Source: JAFLCM01 sp964510955
GTDB taxonomy: Bacteria; Planctomycetota; Phycisphaerae; Phycisphaerales; UBA1924
Direction of reading: 5' to 3'
Assembly: GCA_964510955.1 (NCBI GenBank)
Contig: CAZEDW010000021.1
Coordinates: 1 to 64,000 of the forward strand
DNA: 64,000 bases
A model generated the notes under the pieces. It was given only the letters and a program-made list of their open reading frames with translations. It was not told the DNA's origin and ran no database searches. Position 1 is the first letter of the stretch. Each line of letters opens with the position of its first letter. Shown here one piece after another: positions 26,071 through 34,679 of the stretch. The position numbers were made by a program, and so were the translations under genes.

Positions 26071-26682
26071 ATGCCCAGCCCAACCGAAGCGTCAAGCTCC
26101 GGGGCGCCCCGCGGCGCCCCGTTCCCGTGGTTCACGTCGTTTCTAGCGGTGGCCTGCGTCGCGCTGACGTGCCTCGTCCTCGTCCTGTCGCAACGCGTCT
26201 CCCGCCTCCGCGCCGAGCTCGACGAGGCGATGCTCAAGGCTCAGCGCGCCGCCGCGCGTGACGGGCAACACACCATGCTCGGCCTGAAGCTCGCGTCCAT
26301 CAGCGCCGTCGACGCATCCGGCGCCAGGTCCCAGCCGCGGCTCGACGCCCCCGGTCGCCGCCTGGTGCTGGTCGGCTCGGCACAGTGCCATGTCTGTGAG
26401 TCCGCCCGCCCCTTCTGGGCCGAGATCGCGCGCCGCGCCGCCGACGCGAAGCTCGACACCGTGTGCCTGCTCACAGACGACCGGCCCAAGCCCAACGACG
26501 CCGCGGAGCTCGGCGCCCCGGTCTTTCTGATCGAGCGCTTCGAGTCAACGCCCCTCGGCGCTCTGCCCACCGTCCCGGCAATCCTACTGCTCCGCGACGG
26601 CGTCGTCGAGCGCGCCTGGCTCGGGAGCCTTGAGGCGGCCGCACAGGATCAGGTCCGGGCCGCGCTGATCGATGCGCGATAG
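26071..26682 (+). CDS. membrane-anchored thioredoxin-fold protein
   Basis: This 203-residue protein has a single membrane helix at about 20-41 (FTSFLAVACVALTCLVLVLS), a short coiled-coil (RVSRLRAELDEAMLKAQRAA) and a periplasmic thioredoxin-like domain. The latter has VLVGSAQCHVCESARPFW, a CxxC redox motif, and a cis-proline-like LPTVPAILLL. It probably acts as a disulfide reductase or isomerase in the periplasm. The ATG at 26071 lacks a strong ribosome site. It follows the Cys-rich Kazal-like gene by 43 bases. Confidence 0.75.
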   Translation: MPSPTEASSSGAPRGAPFPWFTSFLAVACVALTCLVLVLSQRVSRLRAELDEAMLKAQRAAARDGQHTMLGLKLASISAVDASGARSQPRLDAPGRRLVLVGSAQCHVCESARPFWAEIARRAADAKLDTVCLLTDDRPKPNDAAELGAPVFLIERFESTPLGALPTVPAILLLRDGVVERAWLGSLEAAAQDQVRAALIDAR

Positions 26683-26701
26683 CCCAAAGAACTCATGACG
26701 C

Positions 26702-27571
26702 CTACTTGCCGGCGTAGTCGATCACCCGCGCGATCTCGTTGCGCAGCTCGTGACGGTGCACCACGCGGTCGACGATCCCCGCCTTCTGCAGGAACTCGGC
26801 CGTCTGGAAACCCTCGGGCAACTCCTGGCGGATCGTCTGCTGGATCACGCGCGGCCCGGCAAACCCGATCAGCGCCCGGGGCTCGGCGAAGATCACATCC
26901 CCCAGCATCGCGAAGCTCGCCGACACCCCGCCCGTGGTCGGGTCGGTCAGCACGCTGATGAACAACCCCCGCGCGTCGGCGTGGCGCGCCAGCGCCGCCG
27001 ACGTCTTGGCCATCTGCATCAGCGAGTAGCCCGACTCCTGCATCCGCGCCCCGCCCGAGCAGCTGACGATCACCAGCGGCAGGTCGTTCTCGGTGGCGTG
27101 CTCGATCGCCCGCGTGATCTTCTCGCCCACCACGCTCGACAGCGTGCCCATGAAAAACGTCAGGTCCAGGCACGCCAGCATCGCCGGGCGGCCCTTGATG
27201 AAGCACTTACCGGTCTGCACGCCCTCGCGCTGCCCGGTCTTCTTCTGCTCGGCGCTCAGCCTGTCCTTGTAGGCCTTCAGGTCCGTGAAGTTCAATGGAT
27301 CGGTCGTCACCAGGCCGGTGAACATGGGCTCGAACGAATCCTCGTCGGCGAGCTGCTTCACCCGCTCTACCGCGGAGATCCGGTAGTGGTGCGAGCACTC
27401 CGGGCAGACGTGCTTGTTGGCCTCCATCTGCTTGCGATAGATCATCGCGGCGCAGGAGGGACACCTCAGCCACAGCCCCTCGGGGACGCGGAACGTGCGG
27501 TCGCCGGGCTTGTCGGCGGGACGCTCGCCCTGACGGGGATCGACCGCGGGATTGCCGGATAGTTGAGTCAT
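26702..27571 (-). CDS. accD: acetyl-CoA carboxylase carboxyltransferase subunit beta
   Basis: This 289-residue protein has the N-terminal zinc ribbon CPSC...CPEC (about residues 37-60) of AccD. It also has the crotonase-like core with MGTLSSVVGEKITRAIEHA, VIVSCSGGARMQES, SVLTDPTTGGVSASFAMLGD and GFAGPRVIQQTIRQELPEGF. It transfers the carboxyl group from biotin to acetyl-CoA in fatty-acid synthesis, working with AccA encoded elsewhere. The start at 27571 is chosen because homology begins there, although the frame is open for 46 more codons upstream. birA, which biotinylates the carboxyl carrier, lies 3 kb away. Confidence 0.96.
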   Translation of the reverse strand: MTQLSGNPAVDPRQGERPADKPGDRTFRVPEGLWLRCPSCAAMIYRKQMEANKHVCPECSHHYRISAVERVKQLADEDSFEPMFTGLVTTDPLNFTDLKAYKDRLSAEQKKTGQREGVQTGKCFIKGRPAMLACLDLTFFMGTLSSVVGEKITRAIEHATENDLPLVIVSCSGGARMQESGYSLMQMAKTSAALARHADARGLFISVLTDPTTGGVSASFAMLGDVIFAEPRALIGFAGPRVIQQTIRQELPEGFQTAEFLQKAGIVDRVVHRHELRNEIARVIDYAGK

Positions 27572-27684
27572 GGGGCAACAGGCGCCAGCCGAATCGGCCC
27601 CGCCTGAGGGTGGACAGGATACCCCGCGCTCCCTGCCCACGCACGTTCGGGTCGCGTCCGCCTTGGAAACACCGAACGAACCAC

Positions 27685-27719
27685 CATGCAAAAGCCCCCG
27701 GGCATTCACCCGGGGGCTT
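27685..27719 (-). terminator. intrinsic terminator of the low-complexity secreted protein gene
   Basis: Arms AAGCCCCCGGG (27692-27702) and CCCGGGGGCTT (27709-27719) enclose a six-base loop. Read leftward, the stem ends in GGCTTTTGC. It lies about 90 bases beyond the stop of the leftward gene at 27809. Confidence 0.9.
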
Positions 27720-27808
27720 GCTCATTCCATTCATCATGATCGCGGTGCACTGGGAGGCCCAAGCCCACCACGAAACGGCCGAGGTCGATCCCCGAGGGGT
27801 TCCGCGGC

Positions 27809-28852
27809 TCACTCATCGCTGGGCGGCGGCGGCGCGTTCATCGGCTCATCGCCCTGTCCCGCGGGCGGCGGGGGAGGGGCGTTGTTGCCGGGGCGATCGC
27901 CGCCCGGCGGGGGGTTGCCACGCCGACGTTCGCGCGGGGGACGCTGGCCGTCCGGCCCGCCCGGTCCGCGCCTGGGGCCGCCGTCGCGTGCCCCCGGCCC
28001 ACCCGGACCACCCTGTCCATCTTGAGCGCCGGGCCCTTCGCCGCCGGGGCCGCGCTTCCGAGCGGGGCGCCCGTCCTGCATCTGATCGCGCATGTGCGCG
28101 AGGTGATCTTTCAGGAAGTTCTGCTGCTTCTCGTTGAGCACGCCCCACTGGCGCGCCTGTACGTCGTCGGGCTTGGGAGCGCTCTCCATGAGCTTGCGGA
28201 ACTCGTCCCGAACCTCGGCGAGCTTGGGGTCGTCCCGGAGCCCGCGGAGCTTTTCCCGGTCGCCCGGCCCGAACAGCCCCTCGCCCCCGGCCCCGCCGCC
28301 CCCCCCGGCGCGCGGGCCGCGCCGACGCTCGCCGTTGCCGTCGTTCTGGCCCGCACCGCCCGCCGGCTCGGGGGGCAGCCCCGCCTTGGCGCGGAGAGCC
28401 TTGATCTCGTCGGCGTGCGACGCCTTGAACGCGCGAACCTGTTCCTGGAACTCGCGCTCAATCGCCTTGATCTGGTCCGCCTGCTCAGAGCTCAATCGCA
28501 CATCGTCCGGCGCCTGCTCGGACGCCATGAACCGAACGCCCCCGAGAAACGCCCCGTGCGCCGGCGGGCGCTGCGCAAACTTGGCGTCGCCCTTGTTGCC
28601 GCTGGGTTCGCCGAAGGTCCGCCCCGGAGCGCCGCGGTCGCGCACGCCCGGGCCCCCCAGCGGGGCCGGGTCCTTGGGTGGCGGCGGGTCGCCGGGGCGG
28701 GCCGAAACACCGGGCGTCAGCACCGCCGCCCCAAGCCACAACGCCGTGAGCACCGCCGCGTAGTTCACGCGCCGGCGCTTGGTGGCGCCCGTCCTTGCGG
28801 AGTTATCAAGCCGAGGCGTCAGTCGAGAAAGAACCGAGCGAGAACTGTTCAT
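27809..28852 (-). CDS. secreted Gly/Pro/Arg-rich low-complexity protein
   Basis: This 347-residue protein starts from an ATG behind GAAGGGG. A basic N-terminus and hydrophobic segment (about residues 28-52: VNYAAVLTALWLGAAVLTPG, then VSA) act as a signal peptide. Two helical charged segments (about 115-155, LSSEQADQIKAIEREFQEQV, and 200-260, RQWGVLNEKQQNFLKDHLAH) resemble the LTxxQ/Spy-type periplasmic helix repeats found in small stress proteins. The rest is Gly/Pro/Arg rich. A metal- or stress-related periplasmic role is possible but unproven. Confidence 0.7.
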   Translation of the reverse strand: MNSSRSVLSRLTPRLDNSARTGATKRRRVNYAAVLTALWLGAAVLTPGVSARPGDPPPPKDPAPLGGPGVRDRGAPGRTFGEPSGNKGDAKFAQRPPAHGAFLGGVRFMASEQAPDDVRLSSEQADQIKAIEREFQEQVRAFKASHADEIKALRAKAGLPPEPAGGAGQNDGNGERRRGPRAGGGGGAGGEGLFGPGDREKLRGLRDDPKLAEVRDEFRKLMESAPKPDDVQARQWGVLNEKQQNFLKDHLAHMRDQMQDGRPARKRGPGGEGPGAQDGQGGPGGPGARDGGPRRGPGGPDGQRPPRERRRGNPPPGGDRPGNNAPPPPPAGQGDEPMNAPPPPSDE

Positions 28853-29067
28853 GGAAATCCCCTTCACGAGATTGATCTGCTTTGTCTCCACGTCGGCCTA
28901 ACGCTCCCGCGCCGCTCGCATTGCAGCCGTCCCGACCCTCGAACAGGCCTCGGGAGTGCCTTGCGTAACGGATATGCCGCGCCGCCCGGGGCCGGTTCCA
29001 GCGCCGGCGCTCGCCCACTCCGGTTCTATAGTCCGGGCCCGACCCGACTCCGGCACGAACCCACATC

Positions 29068-30276
29068 ATGTCCCTCACCAAAGAACACGTCCTCGAAGCC
29101 CTCCGCACCATCCGCGACGCCCGCTCAGGACGCGACCTCGTCGAACTCGACGCGGTCCGCAAGTGCGCCGCCTGCGACGGATTCGTCACGCTCACGCTCG
29201 GCGTAACAGAGAACCCCGCCCTCCGCGCCCAGCTCCGCGAGGGCGTCGAGGCCGCCGTCCGCCACCGCGCGGCCGACCTGGGATTCGCCCTCAAGAACAT
29301 CGATATCGAGTTCGTGACCCCCGCCCCCGCGGCGCCACAGTCGCCCGGAACCGCAAGCGCCGAGCACAAGCCCGTAACCGTCGAGCAGCCCCGCGATGTG
29401 CCCATGAAGCAGGGCGCCAGCACGCCCAACGTATCACAGGGCGCCGCCCGCCCCGGCTCGGCCTCGCTCCCCGGCGTCAAGCACATCATCGCCGTCGGCG
29501 CCGGCAAGGGAGGCGTCGGCAAGAGCACCATCAGCGTCAACCTCGCCGTCGGCCTCGCACGCCAGGGTCACCGCGTCGGCCTGCTCGACGGCGACATCTA
29601 CGGCCCCTCCGTCCCCACCCTCATGGGCCTCGACCGCGCCGAGCTCACCACCCGCAACAACATGCTCCAGGTCCTCCTCACGCACGGCGTGAAGGCCATG
29701 ACCATCGGCAAGCTCGTGGACCCCGACAAGCCCCTCATCTGGCGCGGCCCCATGGCCCACGGCGCGTTCAAGCAGCTCGTCGAGCAGACCGAGTGGGGCG
29801 AGCTTGATTACCTCGTCATCGACCTTCCGCCCGGCACCGGCGACGTCGCCCTCACCATGGCCCAGATGATGCGCCTGACCGGCGCCGTGATCGTCTGCAC
29901 CCCGCAGAAAGTCGCCCAGGACGACGCCGTGCGCGCCGCCCGCATGTTCCAGCAGCTCCAGGTGGAAGTCCTGGGCGTCGTCGAGAACATGAGCTACTTC
30001 ATCGGCGACGATGGGAAGGAGTACGACATCTTCGGTCGCGGCGGCGCCGAGATGATGGCCCAGCGCCTCGGGCTCCCGTTCCTCGGCGCCGTCCCCATCA
30101 ACATGGCGCTGCGGGCCAACTCCGACGCGGGCAACCCAACCGCCAACTTCGAGGGCGCCTACACCGGCGCGCCGGCGCTCAAGGGCGCGCTCGAGAACAT
30201 GATCCGGCAGATAGAGACCCAGGCGGCCCTGGCCGCCATGCGCGCCGGAACGGGGCCGGAGCTGGTGGTGACATGA
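29068..30276 (+). CDS. apbC: Mrp/ApbC-family Fe-S carrier P-loop ATPase
   Basis: This 402-residue protein has an N-terminal MIP18/DUF59 domain (1-85) and an Mrp ATPase domain. The latter has the deviant Walker A GAGKGGVGKST at 144-154, LLDGDIYGPSVPTLMG, and DLPPGTGDVALTM. The family carries and delivers Fe-S clusters. Two features are odd. The usual C-terminal CxxC of ApbC (after ENMSYF) is absent: 306-323 read ENMSYFIGDDGKEYDIFG. A CxxC does occur at 33-36 in the N-terminal domain. Its stop overlaps the birA start (ATGA). Confidence 0.9.
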   Translation: MSLTKEHVLEALRTIRDARSGRDLVELDAVRKCAACDGFVTLTLGVTENPALRAQLREGVEAAVRHRAADLGFALKNIDIEFVTPAPAAPQSPGTASAEHKPVTVEQPRDVPMKQGASTPNVSQGAARPGSASLPGVKHIIAVGAGKGGVGKSTISVNLAVGLARQGHRVGLLDGDIYGPSVPTLMGLDRAELTTRNNMLQVLLTHGVKAMTIGKLVDPDKPLIWRGPMAHGAFKQLVEQTEWGELDYLVIDLPPGTGDVALTMAQMMRLTGAVIVCTPQKVAQDDAVRAARMFQQLQVEVLGVVENMSYFIGDDGKEYDIFGRGGAEMMAQRLGLPFLGAVPINMALRANSDAGNPTANFEGAYTGAPALKGALENMIRQIETQAALAAMRAGTGPELVVT

Positions 30277-31112
30277 CCCCCGACGCCCCCACGCCCGGCT
30301 CGGGGACAGGCAGCCCGCTCGATTCCGTCGCCCCGCTGGTGCGGTTCGACGCCGTTGATTCGACCATGCTCGAAGCCCGCCGCCGCATCGCTCGCGCCGA
30401 GCCGGCGCAGGCCGGAGCGCCCAAGGCGTGCTTCCTCGTCGCCCGCGAGCAGACCGGGGGCATCGGCCGCCACGGGCGCCCGTGGTTCTCGCCCCCCGGC
30501 GGCCTCTGGTGCACCCTCGCCTGGCCCGTCCCCGACGGCGCCTCGCCGGCGCCCAACGAGATCGCCGCCGGCCTCGGGCTCCGCGTCGGCGTCGTCTGCC
30601 TCAAGGTCATCGGCGAGGCCCTCACCCGTCACCTCAGCCCGCTCGCCCCGATGCTCAAGTGGCCCAACGACATCCTCGTGCGGCGCAGAAAGGTCTGCGG
30701 CAGCCTGTGCGAGGCGGTCGTCACACCCGCCCGAGACGGCTCGCCGCGGACCACCTGGTTCGTCGTCGGCGTGGGCGTCAACGTCAACAACCCCTCCCAC
30801 GAGCTGCCCGAAGACCTCCGCCGCGCACCCATCAGCATGAAGGAAGTGGCCGGCCGCGAGATCGACCTCGAAGACCTGACGATGAACATGCGCGCCGGCC
30901 TCTGGCACGCCGTCACCACACCCGGCGTTGATCCCGAGACCCTCCGTGTCGCCCGTGAGCGGCTGTACGGCTCGGGGCAGGGCATCAGCGTCGTCGCCCA
31001 GGGCGGCGTCCACATGCCCGGCGTGCTCGTGGGCCTCAACGACGCCGGCATCCCCGTCGTCCGCACCGGCGAGATCGAGTTCCAGATCCCCCTGGGATCG
31101 GAGTTGCTGTGA
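30273..31112 (+). CDS. birA: biotin--[acetyl-CoA-carboxylase] ligase
   Basis: This 279-residue enzyme shows the biotin-ligase core: FDAVDSTMLEARR, REQTGGIGRHGRPWFSPPGG (biotin/ATP-binding loop), LKWPNDILVRRRKVCGSLCE and VVGVGVNVNNP, with a C-terminal SH3-like domain. It activates biotin to biotinyl-AMP and attaches it to the acetyl-CoA carboxylase carrier. There is no N-terminal DNA-binding domain, so it is a ligase and not the dual repressor form. It is translationally coupled to apbC. Confidence 0.95.
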   Translation: MTPDAPTPGSGTGSPLDSVAPLVRFDAVDSTMLEARRRIARAEPAQAGAPKACFLVAREQTGGIGRHGRPWFSPPGGLWCTLAWPVPDGASPAPNEIAAGLGLRVGVVCLKVIGEALTRHLSPLAPMLKWPNDILVRRRKVCGSLCEAVVTPARDGSPRTTWFVVGVGVNVNNPSHELPEDLRRAPISMKEVAGREIDLEDLTMNMRAGLWHAVTTPGVDPETLRVARERLYGSGQGISVVAQGGVHMPGVLVGLNDAGIPVVRTGEIEFQIPLGSELL

Positions 31113-31157
31113 ACTCCTGACGCGCGGGCACGTCCAACCTGAGGGAGCACCCTGACC

Positions 31158-32171
31158 ATGCGCCAACTCCTCAGCTTCACCGCGACCCTCATCATCGCCG
31201 CCGCCTCGCAGGCCCAGACAACCGTCAACCTGCGCCCGCGGTTCCACCCCGGCGATGAGACCCGCTACACGCTCATCCAGGACTCCGACTCGCGCGTCGT
31301 CGCAGGCCAGCGCCCCCCGGCCACCCCGGCCCCGCAAGCGCCCGGGCCCGATCGCTCCCGCAACAAACCCGGCTCAACGCGCGGCGCGCAGCCCCCGGCC
31401 GGCGCGCCCGTCGGCAGCGATCAGTCCATGCACCAGGAGATCACGCTGCTGCTGCGCACAAGGTCCGCCGATCCAGAACACGGCGCGGTGCTCGAACTTG
31501 TCTACGAGAGCATCAGGCTCAAGCTCACCACGGGCGACACGACGATCGATTTCGACTCCACCAAGCCGGCGTCGACGAGCGACCCGATCGGGGCGGCCTT
31601 GGGCGCCGCCGCGGGCGCCACGCTGACCATCCACACCAACGCCGCCGGCGCCGTCACCAAGGTCGAAGGGGGCGAGGCGCTCGGGCTGGGCTCGCTGCTC
31701 ACCGGCGCCCCGGGCGCTGCCGCCGGGATTCCCAAAGACGCGCTCGGCCTCATCGCGCCCTCCGCCGGCGCGCCGGCCAAGGCGAAGGCGGGAGACTCAT
31801 GGACCAGCCACGATTCACTCGCGGGCTCGCTGTTGGGCAACGTCGCCATGACCACCCGGCACACCCTGAAATCGATCCGCGGGTCGCTCGCACACGTGGA
31901 CATCTCCGGTTCGATGGAACCCGCGAGCAACGATCCCGCGGGCACACCTTCGCCGTTCAAGGTCACCAGCGCAAGCACCACCGGCTCGTACCAGTGGGAT
32001 GCCGCGGCCGGACGCCTGGAGAGCATGGATCTCCACCAGTCCACCCGGATCGAACTCGACACGGGGGGCGAACTCCGGACCATGGAAAGCACCAGCACCA
32101 CGGCCCTGCGCCGCGCGGGCCGTGCGGGTGATCCTCCCAGGCCCAAGACCCCCGGCACGCCGCTGCGCTGA
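31158..32171 (+). CDS. hypothetical exported protein
   Basis: This 337-residue protein has a signal peptide (MRQLLSFTATLIIAAASQAQ) followed by LRPRFHPGDETRYTLIQDSD. That opening is common in planctomycete exported proteins of unknown function. Residues 55-90 are Pro/Arg/Gln rich. The remainder is strand-rich (SSVTTRHTL-like repeats) with no catalytic motif. It is on the same strand as apbC-birA with a 45-base gap, so it may be co-transcribed. Function cannot be proposed. Confidence 0.7.
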   Translation: MRQLLSFTATLIIAAASQAQTTVNLRPRFHPGDETRYTLIQDSDSRVVAGQRPPATPAPQAPGPDRSRNKPGSTRGAQPPAGAPVGSDQSMHQEITLLLRTRSADPEHGAVLELVYESIRLKLTTGDTTIDFDSTKPASTSDPIGAALGAAAGATLTIHTNAAGAVTKVEGGEALGLGSLLTGAPGAAAGIPKDALGLIAPSAGAPAKAKAGDSWTSHDSLAGSLLGNVAMTTRHTLKSIRGSLAHVDISGSMEPASNDPAGTPSPFKVTSASTTGSYQWDAAAGRLESMDLHQSTRIELDTGGELRTMESTSTTALRRAGRAGDPPRPKTPGTPLR

Positions 32172-32346
32172 TCCACGCTCGGCATCTGTTCGTCCAGCAC
32201 CCACCCCGCGTGTCCCGCTTGACAGGTGGATCGGTTACACTGCCCGCCCCGGTTTGGGCGCCGGGTCCGGGTGCCTTTTCGAGGCCCGCGTCGGTGGGAC
32301 GCGGCCCTCGGTCATCCTTTTTCTTTCGCCCGCGGGTTTCAGATCC

Positions 32347-33792
32347 ATGGACCAGTCGTCCTCGCCGTCGGTTCCCAGCACTTCAGCCCCCGAGGCTCCC
32401 CCGGCCGCAACGCCCGCCGATGCGCTCGGAACCGAGGCGACGCAGGCCATGGAAGCCGCCATGCGCGCGGCGGTCTCGGAATCGCCGGCCGAAGCCGCGC
32501 ACCGCCACCGGAAGCCCGACGTCCAGCACCTCCCCGGCGGCCCACCCATCCGCGGACCGCGCGTCGTCCAGTCCGGGCGCGAGCACCGCACCGGCCGCGT
32601 CGTCAGCGTCGGACCAGAGGACATCTTCCTGGAGTTCGGCCCCAAGGAGCTCGGCGTCGTCACGCGCATCCAGTTCAAGGACGAAGAGCTCCCCAAGGTC
32701 GGCGATGCCTTTGAGGTCGTCGTCGACAAGTACGAGAAGGACGAGAACCTCTACATCTGCTCGCGCCCCGGCCAGGTCACCAAGGCCGAGTGGGAACTGC
32801 TCGAACCCGGCCAGATCGTCGAGGCCATGGTCACCGGCCAGAACAAGGGCGGGCTCGAGCTGGAAGTCGCCAAGCACGCCGCCTTCATGCCCAAGGGCCA
32901 GGTCGACGTCCATTTCATCGAAGACCTCACGCCCTTCGTCGGCCAGAAGGTCAAGTGCCGCGTGATCCGCGTGGACCGCGGCGGGCGCGGCAACATCACG
33001 CTCTCGCGCCGCGACATCGTCGCCGCCGAACGCAAGGAACAGGCCGCCAAGCTCAAGGACACGCTCAAAGAGGGCGACGTCCTCGAGGGCACCGTCAAGA
33101 AGGTCATGCCCTTCGGCGCCTTCATCGACGTCGGCGGCATGGACATGCTCTGCCACGTGTCCGACCTCTCGCACGACCGCATTCACAAGCCCGAGGAGGT
33201 CGTGAAGGAGGGCCAGAGCGTCCGCGTCAAGGTGCTCAAGCTCGACTGGGAGAACGAGCGCCACGCCGTGGGCATGAAGCAGCTCATGGACAACCCGTTC
33301 ATGACTGCCCTCAAGGACATCGTCGAGGGCGCGGTGGTGCAGGGCACGGTCACCAAGCTCTCAGAGTTCGGCGCGTTCGTGAAGGTCGCCGAGGGCGTCG
33401 AAGGCCTGGTCCACATCAGCGAACTGGCCTGGAAGCGCGTCGCCAAGACCTCCGATGTCCTGCAGCCCAAGCAGGTCATCAGCGTCAAGGTCTTGAAGAT
33501 CGACCCGGAAACCCGCAAGGTCAGCCTCAGTCTCAAGCAGACCCAGGCGCGCCCCGAGGCCGAAGCCGGTCCCGGTGGCCCCGGTGGCGGTGGCCGCGGC
33601 GGCCCCGGACGCGGACGCGGACGCGGCGGCCCCGAGGCCGACACCCGCACCCCCGAAGAGATCCTCAAGGAAACCCCCGCCGAGCGCCGTCAGCGCGAGG
33701 CCGCCGCCTCCAAGAGCAAGGCCGCCGGGCTCAAGAGCGGCCTGGGGTCCAACGCCAGCCTGGGCCTCAGCTTGGCGGACCTCAAGCTCTGA
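32347..33792 (+). CDS. S1 RNA-binding protein with four S1 domains (ribosomal protein S1-like)
   Basis: This is a 481-residue protein from the ATG at 32347. Four S1/OB domains lie at about 79-140, 155-222, 242-312 and 327-398. The last two have the best match (GTVKKVMPFGAFIDVGGMDM, GTVTKLSEFGAFVKVAEGVE). This is the short S1 form found outside proteobacteria, which can help mRNA bind the 30S subunit. The N-terminus (1-75) is Pro/Ala rich, and a Gly/Arg-rich stretch (405-430) may add RNA affinity. It stands alone, with no cmk or ihf neighbour. Confidence 0.88.
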   Translation: MDQSSSPSVPSTSAPEAPPAATPADALGTEATQAMEAAMRAAVSESPAEAAHRHRKPDVQHLPGGPPIRGPRVVQSGREHRTGRVVSVGPEDIFLEFGPKELGVVTRIQFKDEELPKVGDAFEVVVDKYEKDENLYICSRPGQVTKAEWELLEPGQIVEAMVTGQNKGGLELEVAKHAAFMPKGQVDVHFIEDLTPFVGQKVKCRVIRVDRGGRGNITLSRRDIVAAERKEQAAKLKDTLKEGDVLEGTVKKVMPFGAFIDVGGMDMLCHVSDLSHDRIHKPEEVVKEGQSVRVKVLKLDWENERHAVGMKQLMDNPFMTALKDIVEGAVVQGTVTKLSEFGAFVKVAEGVEGLVHISELAWKRVAKTSDVLQPKQVISVKVLKIDPETRKVSLSLKQTQARPEAEAGPGGPGGGGRGGPGRGRGRGGPEADTRTPEEILKETPAERRQREAAASKSKAAGLKSGLGSNASLGLSLADLKL

Positions 33793-33931
33793 CCTCATTC
33801 GCCTTCATCGCGCACCCTCCCGCTCGACCGTCTGACGAGTGGGCAGGCCGCTTTGGGGCTTCGGATCTTCGATTCCTGATAATCTGGTTTACGTTAGGGC
33901 ATTTTGCCGAGAATCGTGTGCCATCCGAACA

Positions 33932-33958
33932 GAAACACGTGTCTCAAACACCTGTTTG
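33932..33958. promoter_or_regulatory. two abutting palindromes upstream of the sigma-factor promoter
   Basis: GAAACACGTGTCTC (33932-33945, six of seven pairs) and CAAACACCTGTTTG (33945-33958, six-bp arms, two-base centre) share one base and repeat at 13 bp. They end six bases before the putative -35 of the sigma gene. The layout fits an activator or repressor binding site. Confidence 0.55.
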
Positions 33959-33964
33959 CGGGAC

Positions 33965-33990
33965 GGAACTACGGCCTGAAATGGTCGTAT
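33965..33990 (+). promoter_or_regulatory. ECF-type promoter candidate of the sigma operon
   Basis: GGAACT at 33965-33970 is followed after 15 bases by CGTAT at 33986-33990, the layout of ECF sigma-dependent promoters. It lies about 45 bases before the start codon of the sigma gene, suggesting autoregulation. Confidence 0.55.
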
Positions 33991-34034
33991 GTTGTATGCG
34001 TCGCAACAAACGCACCCCTCAGGGGTAATCTCCA

Positions 34035-34679
34035 ATGGCCATGAACCGGCACGAAGAGCAGTCCCTCATTGAGCTAGCCGCCTCCGGCGACCGCGTGGCG
34101 GCGGGGCAGCTCGTCAAGGCGCACCAGGCGTCGCTCTACGCCTACATCCTGCGCCTCTCAGGCCGCGTCGACGTCGCCGAAGACATCGTGCAGGACGCCT
34201 TTGTTCGCGTGCTCACAAACCTCGACCGATTCGACCCGCGCTTCCGCTTCAGCACTTGGCTCTTCACGATCGCCAAGCGGCTCTACGTCAACGCGTGCCA
34301 GAAGCACAAGCCGGTCTACAGCACCGAGACAGTCGACGCGTGGAAATCCGGCGGCGACGACGAGCCCATGGCCCCCGCGGCCAGCGACGAAGAGCACGCC
34401 CTCCACAAGGACGCCGTGGCCTCCGCGCTGGCCCAGCTCACCTTCGAGCAGCGAGAGGTAATCGTGCTCTTCCACCAGCACGAGTGGCCCATCACGCTCA
34501 TCGCCGAATACCTCGACATGCCCGAGGGCACGGTCAAGAGCCACCTGCACCGCGGACGCCGCCGCATGCGCCGCTTCTTCGAGGAGCACCAGGTCAAGGG
34601 CATGGAGGTCTTCGTGGCCGCCGCCCGTGACGAAGACGATCTGTCGGTGAACGATCAGAACGAGGAGTCCGCCGGCTGA
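34035..34679 (+). CDS. ECF-family RNA polymerase sigma factor
   Basis: This 214-residue sigma factor has region 2 at about 24-95 (RVDVAEDIVQDAFVRVLTNL, FSTWLFTIAKRLYVNACQKH) and region 4 at about 125-185 (LTFEQREVIVLFHQHEWP, MPEGTVKSHLHRGRRRMRRF). It directs RNA polymerase to a stress or envelope regulon. A GGGGTAATCTCC ribosome region precedes the ATG. The stop overlaps the next start as TGATG, which couples it to a membrane protein likely to be its anti-sigma factor. A tail of about 25 acidic residues follows region 4. Confidence 0.93.
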   Translation: MAMNRHEEQSLIELAASGDRVAAGQLVKAHQASLYAYILRLSGRVDVAEDIVQDAFVRVLTNLDRFDPRFRFSTWLFTIAKRLYVNACQKHKPVYSTETVDAWKSGGDDEPMAPAASDEEHALHKDAVASALAQLTFEQREVIVLFHQHEWPITLIAEYLDMPEGTVKSHLHRGRRRMRRFFEEHQVKGMEVFVAAARDEDDLSVNDQNEESAG

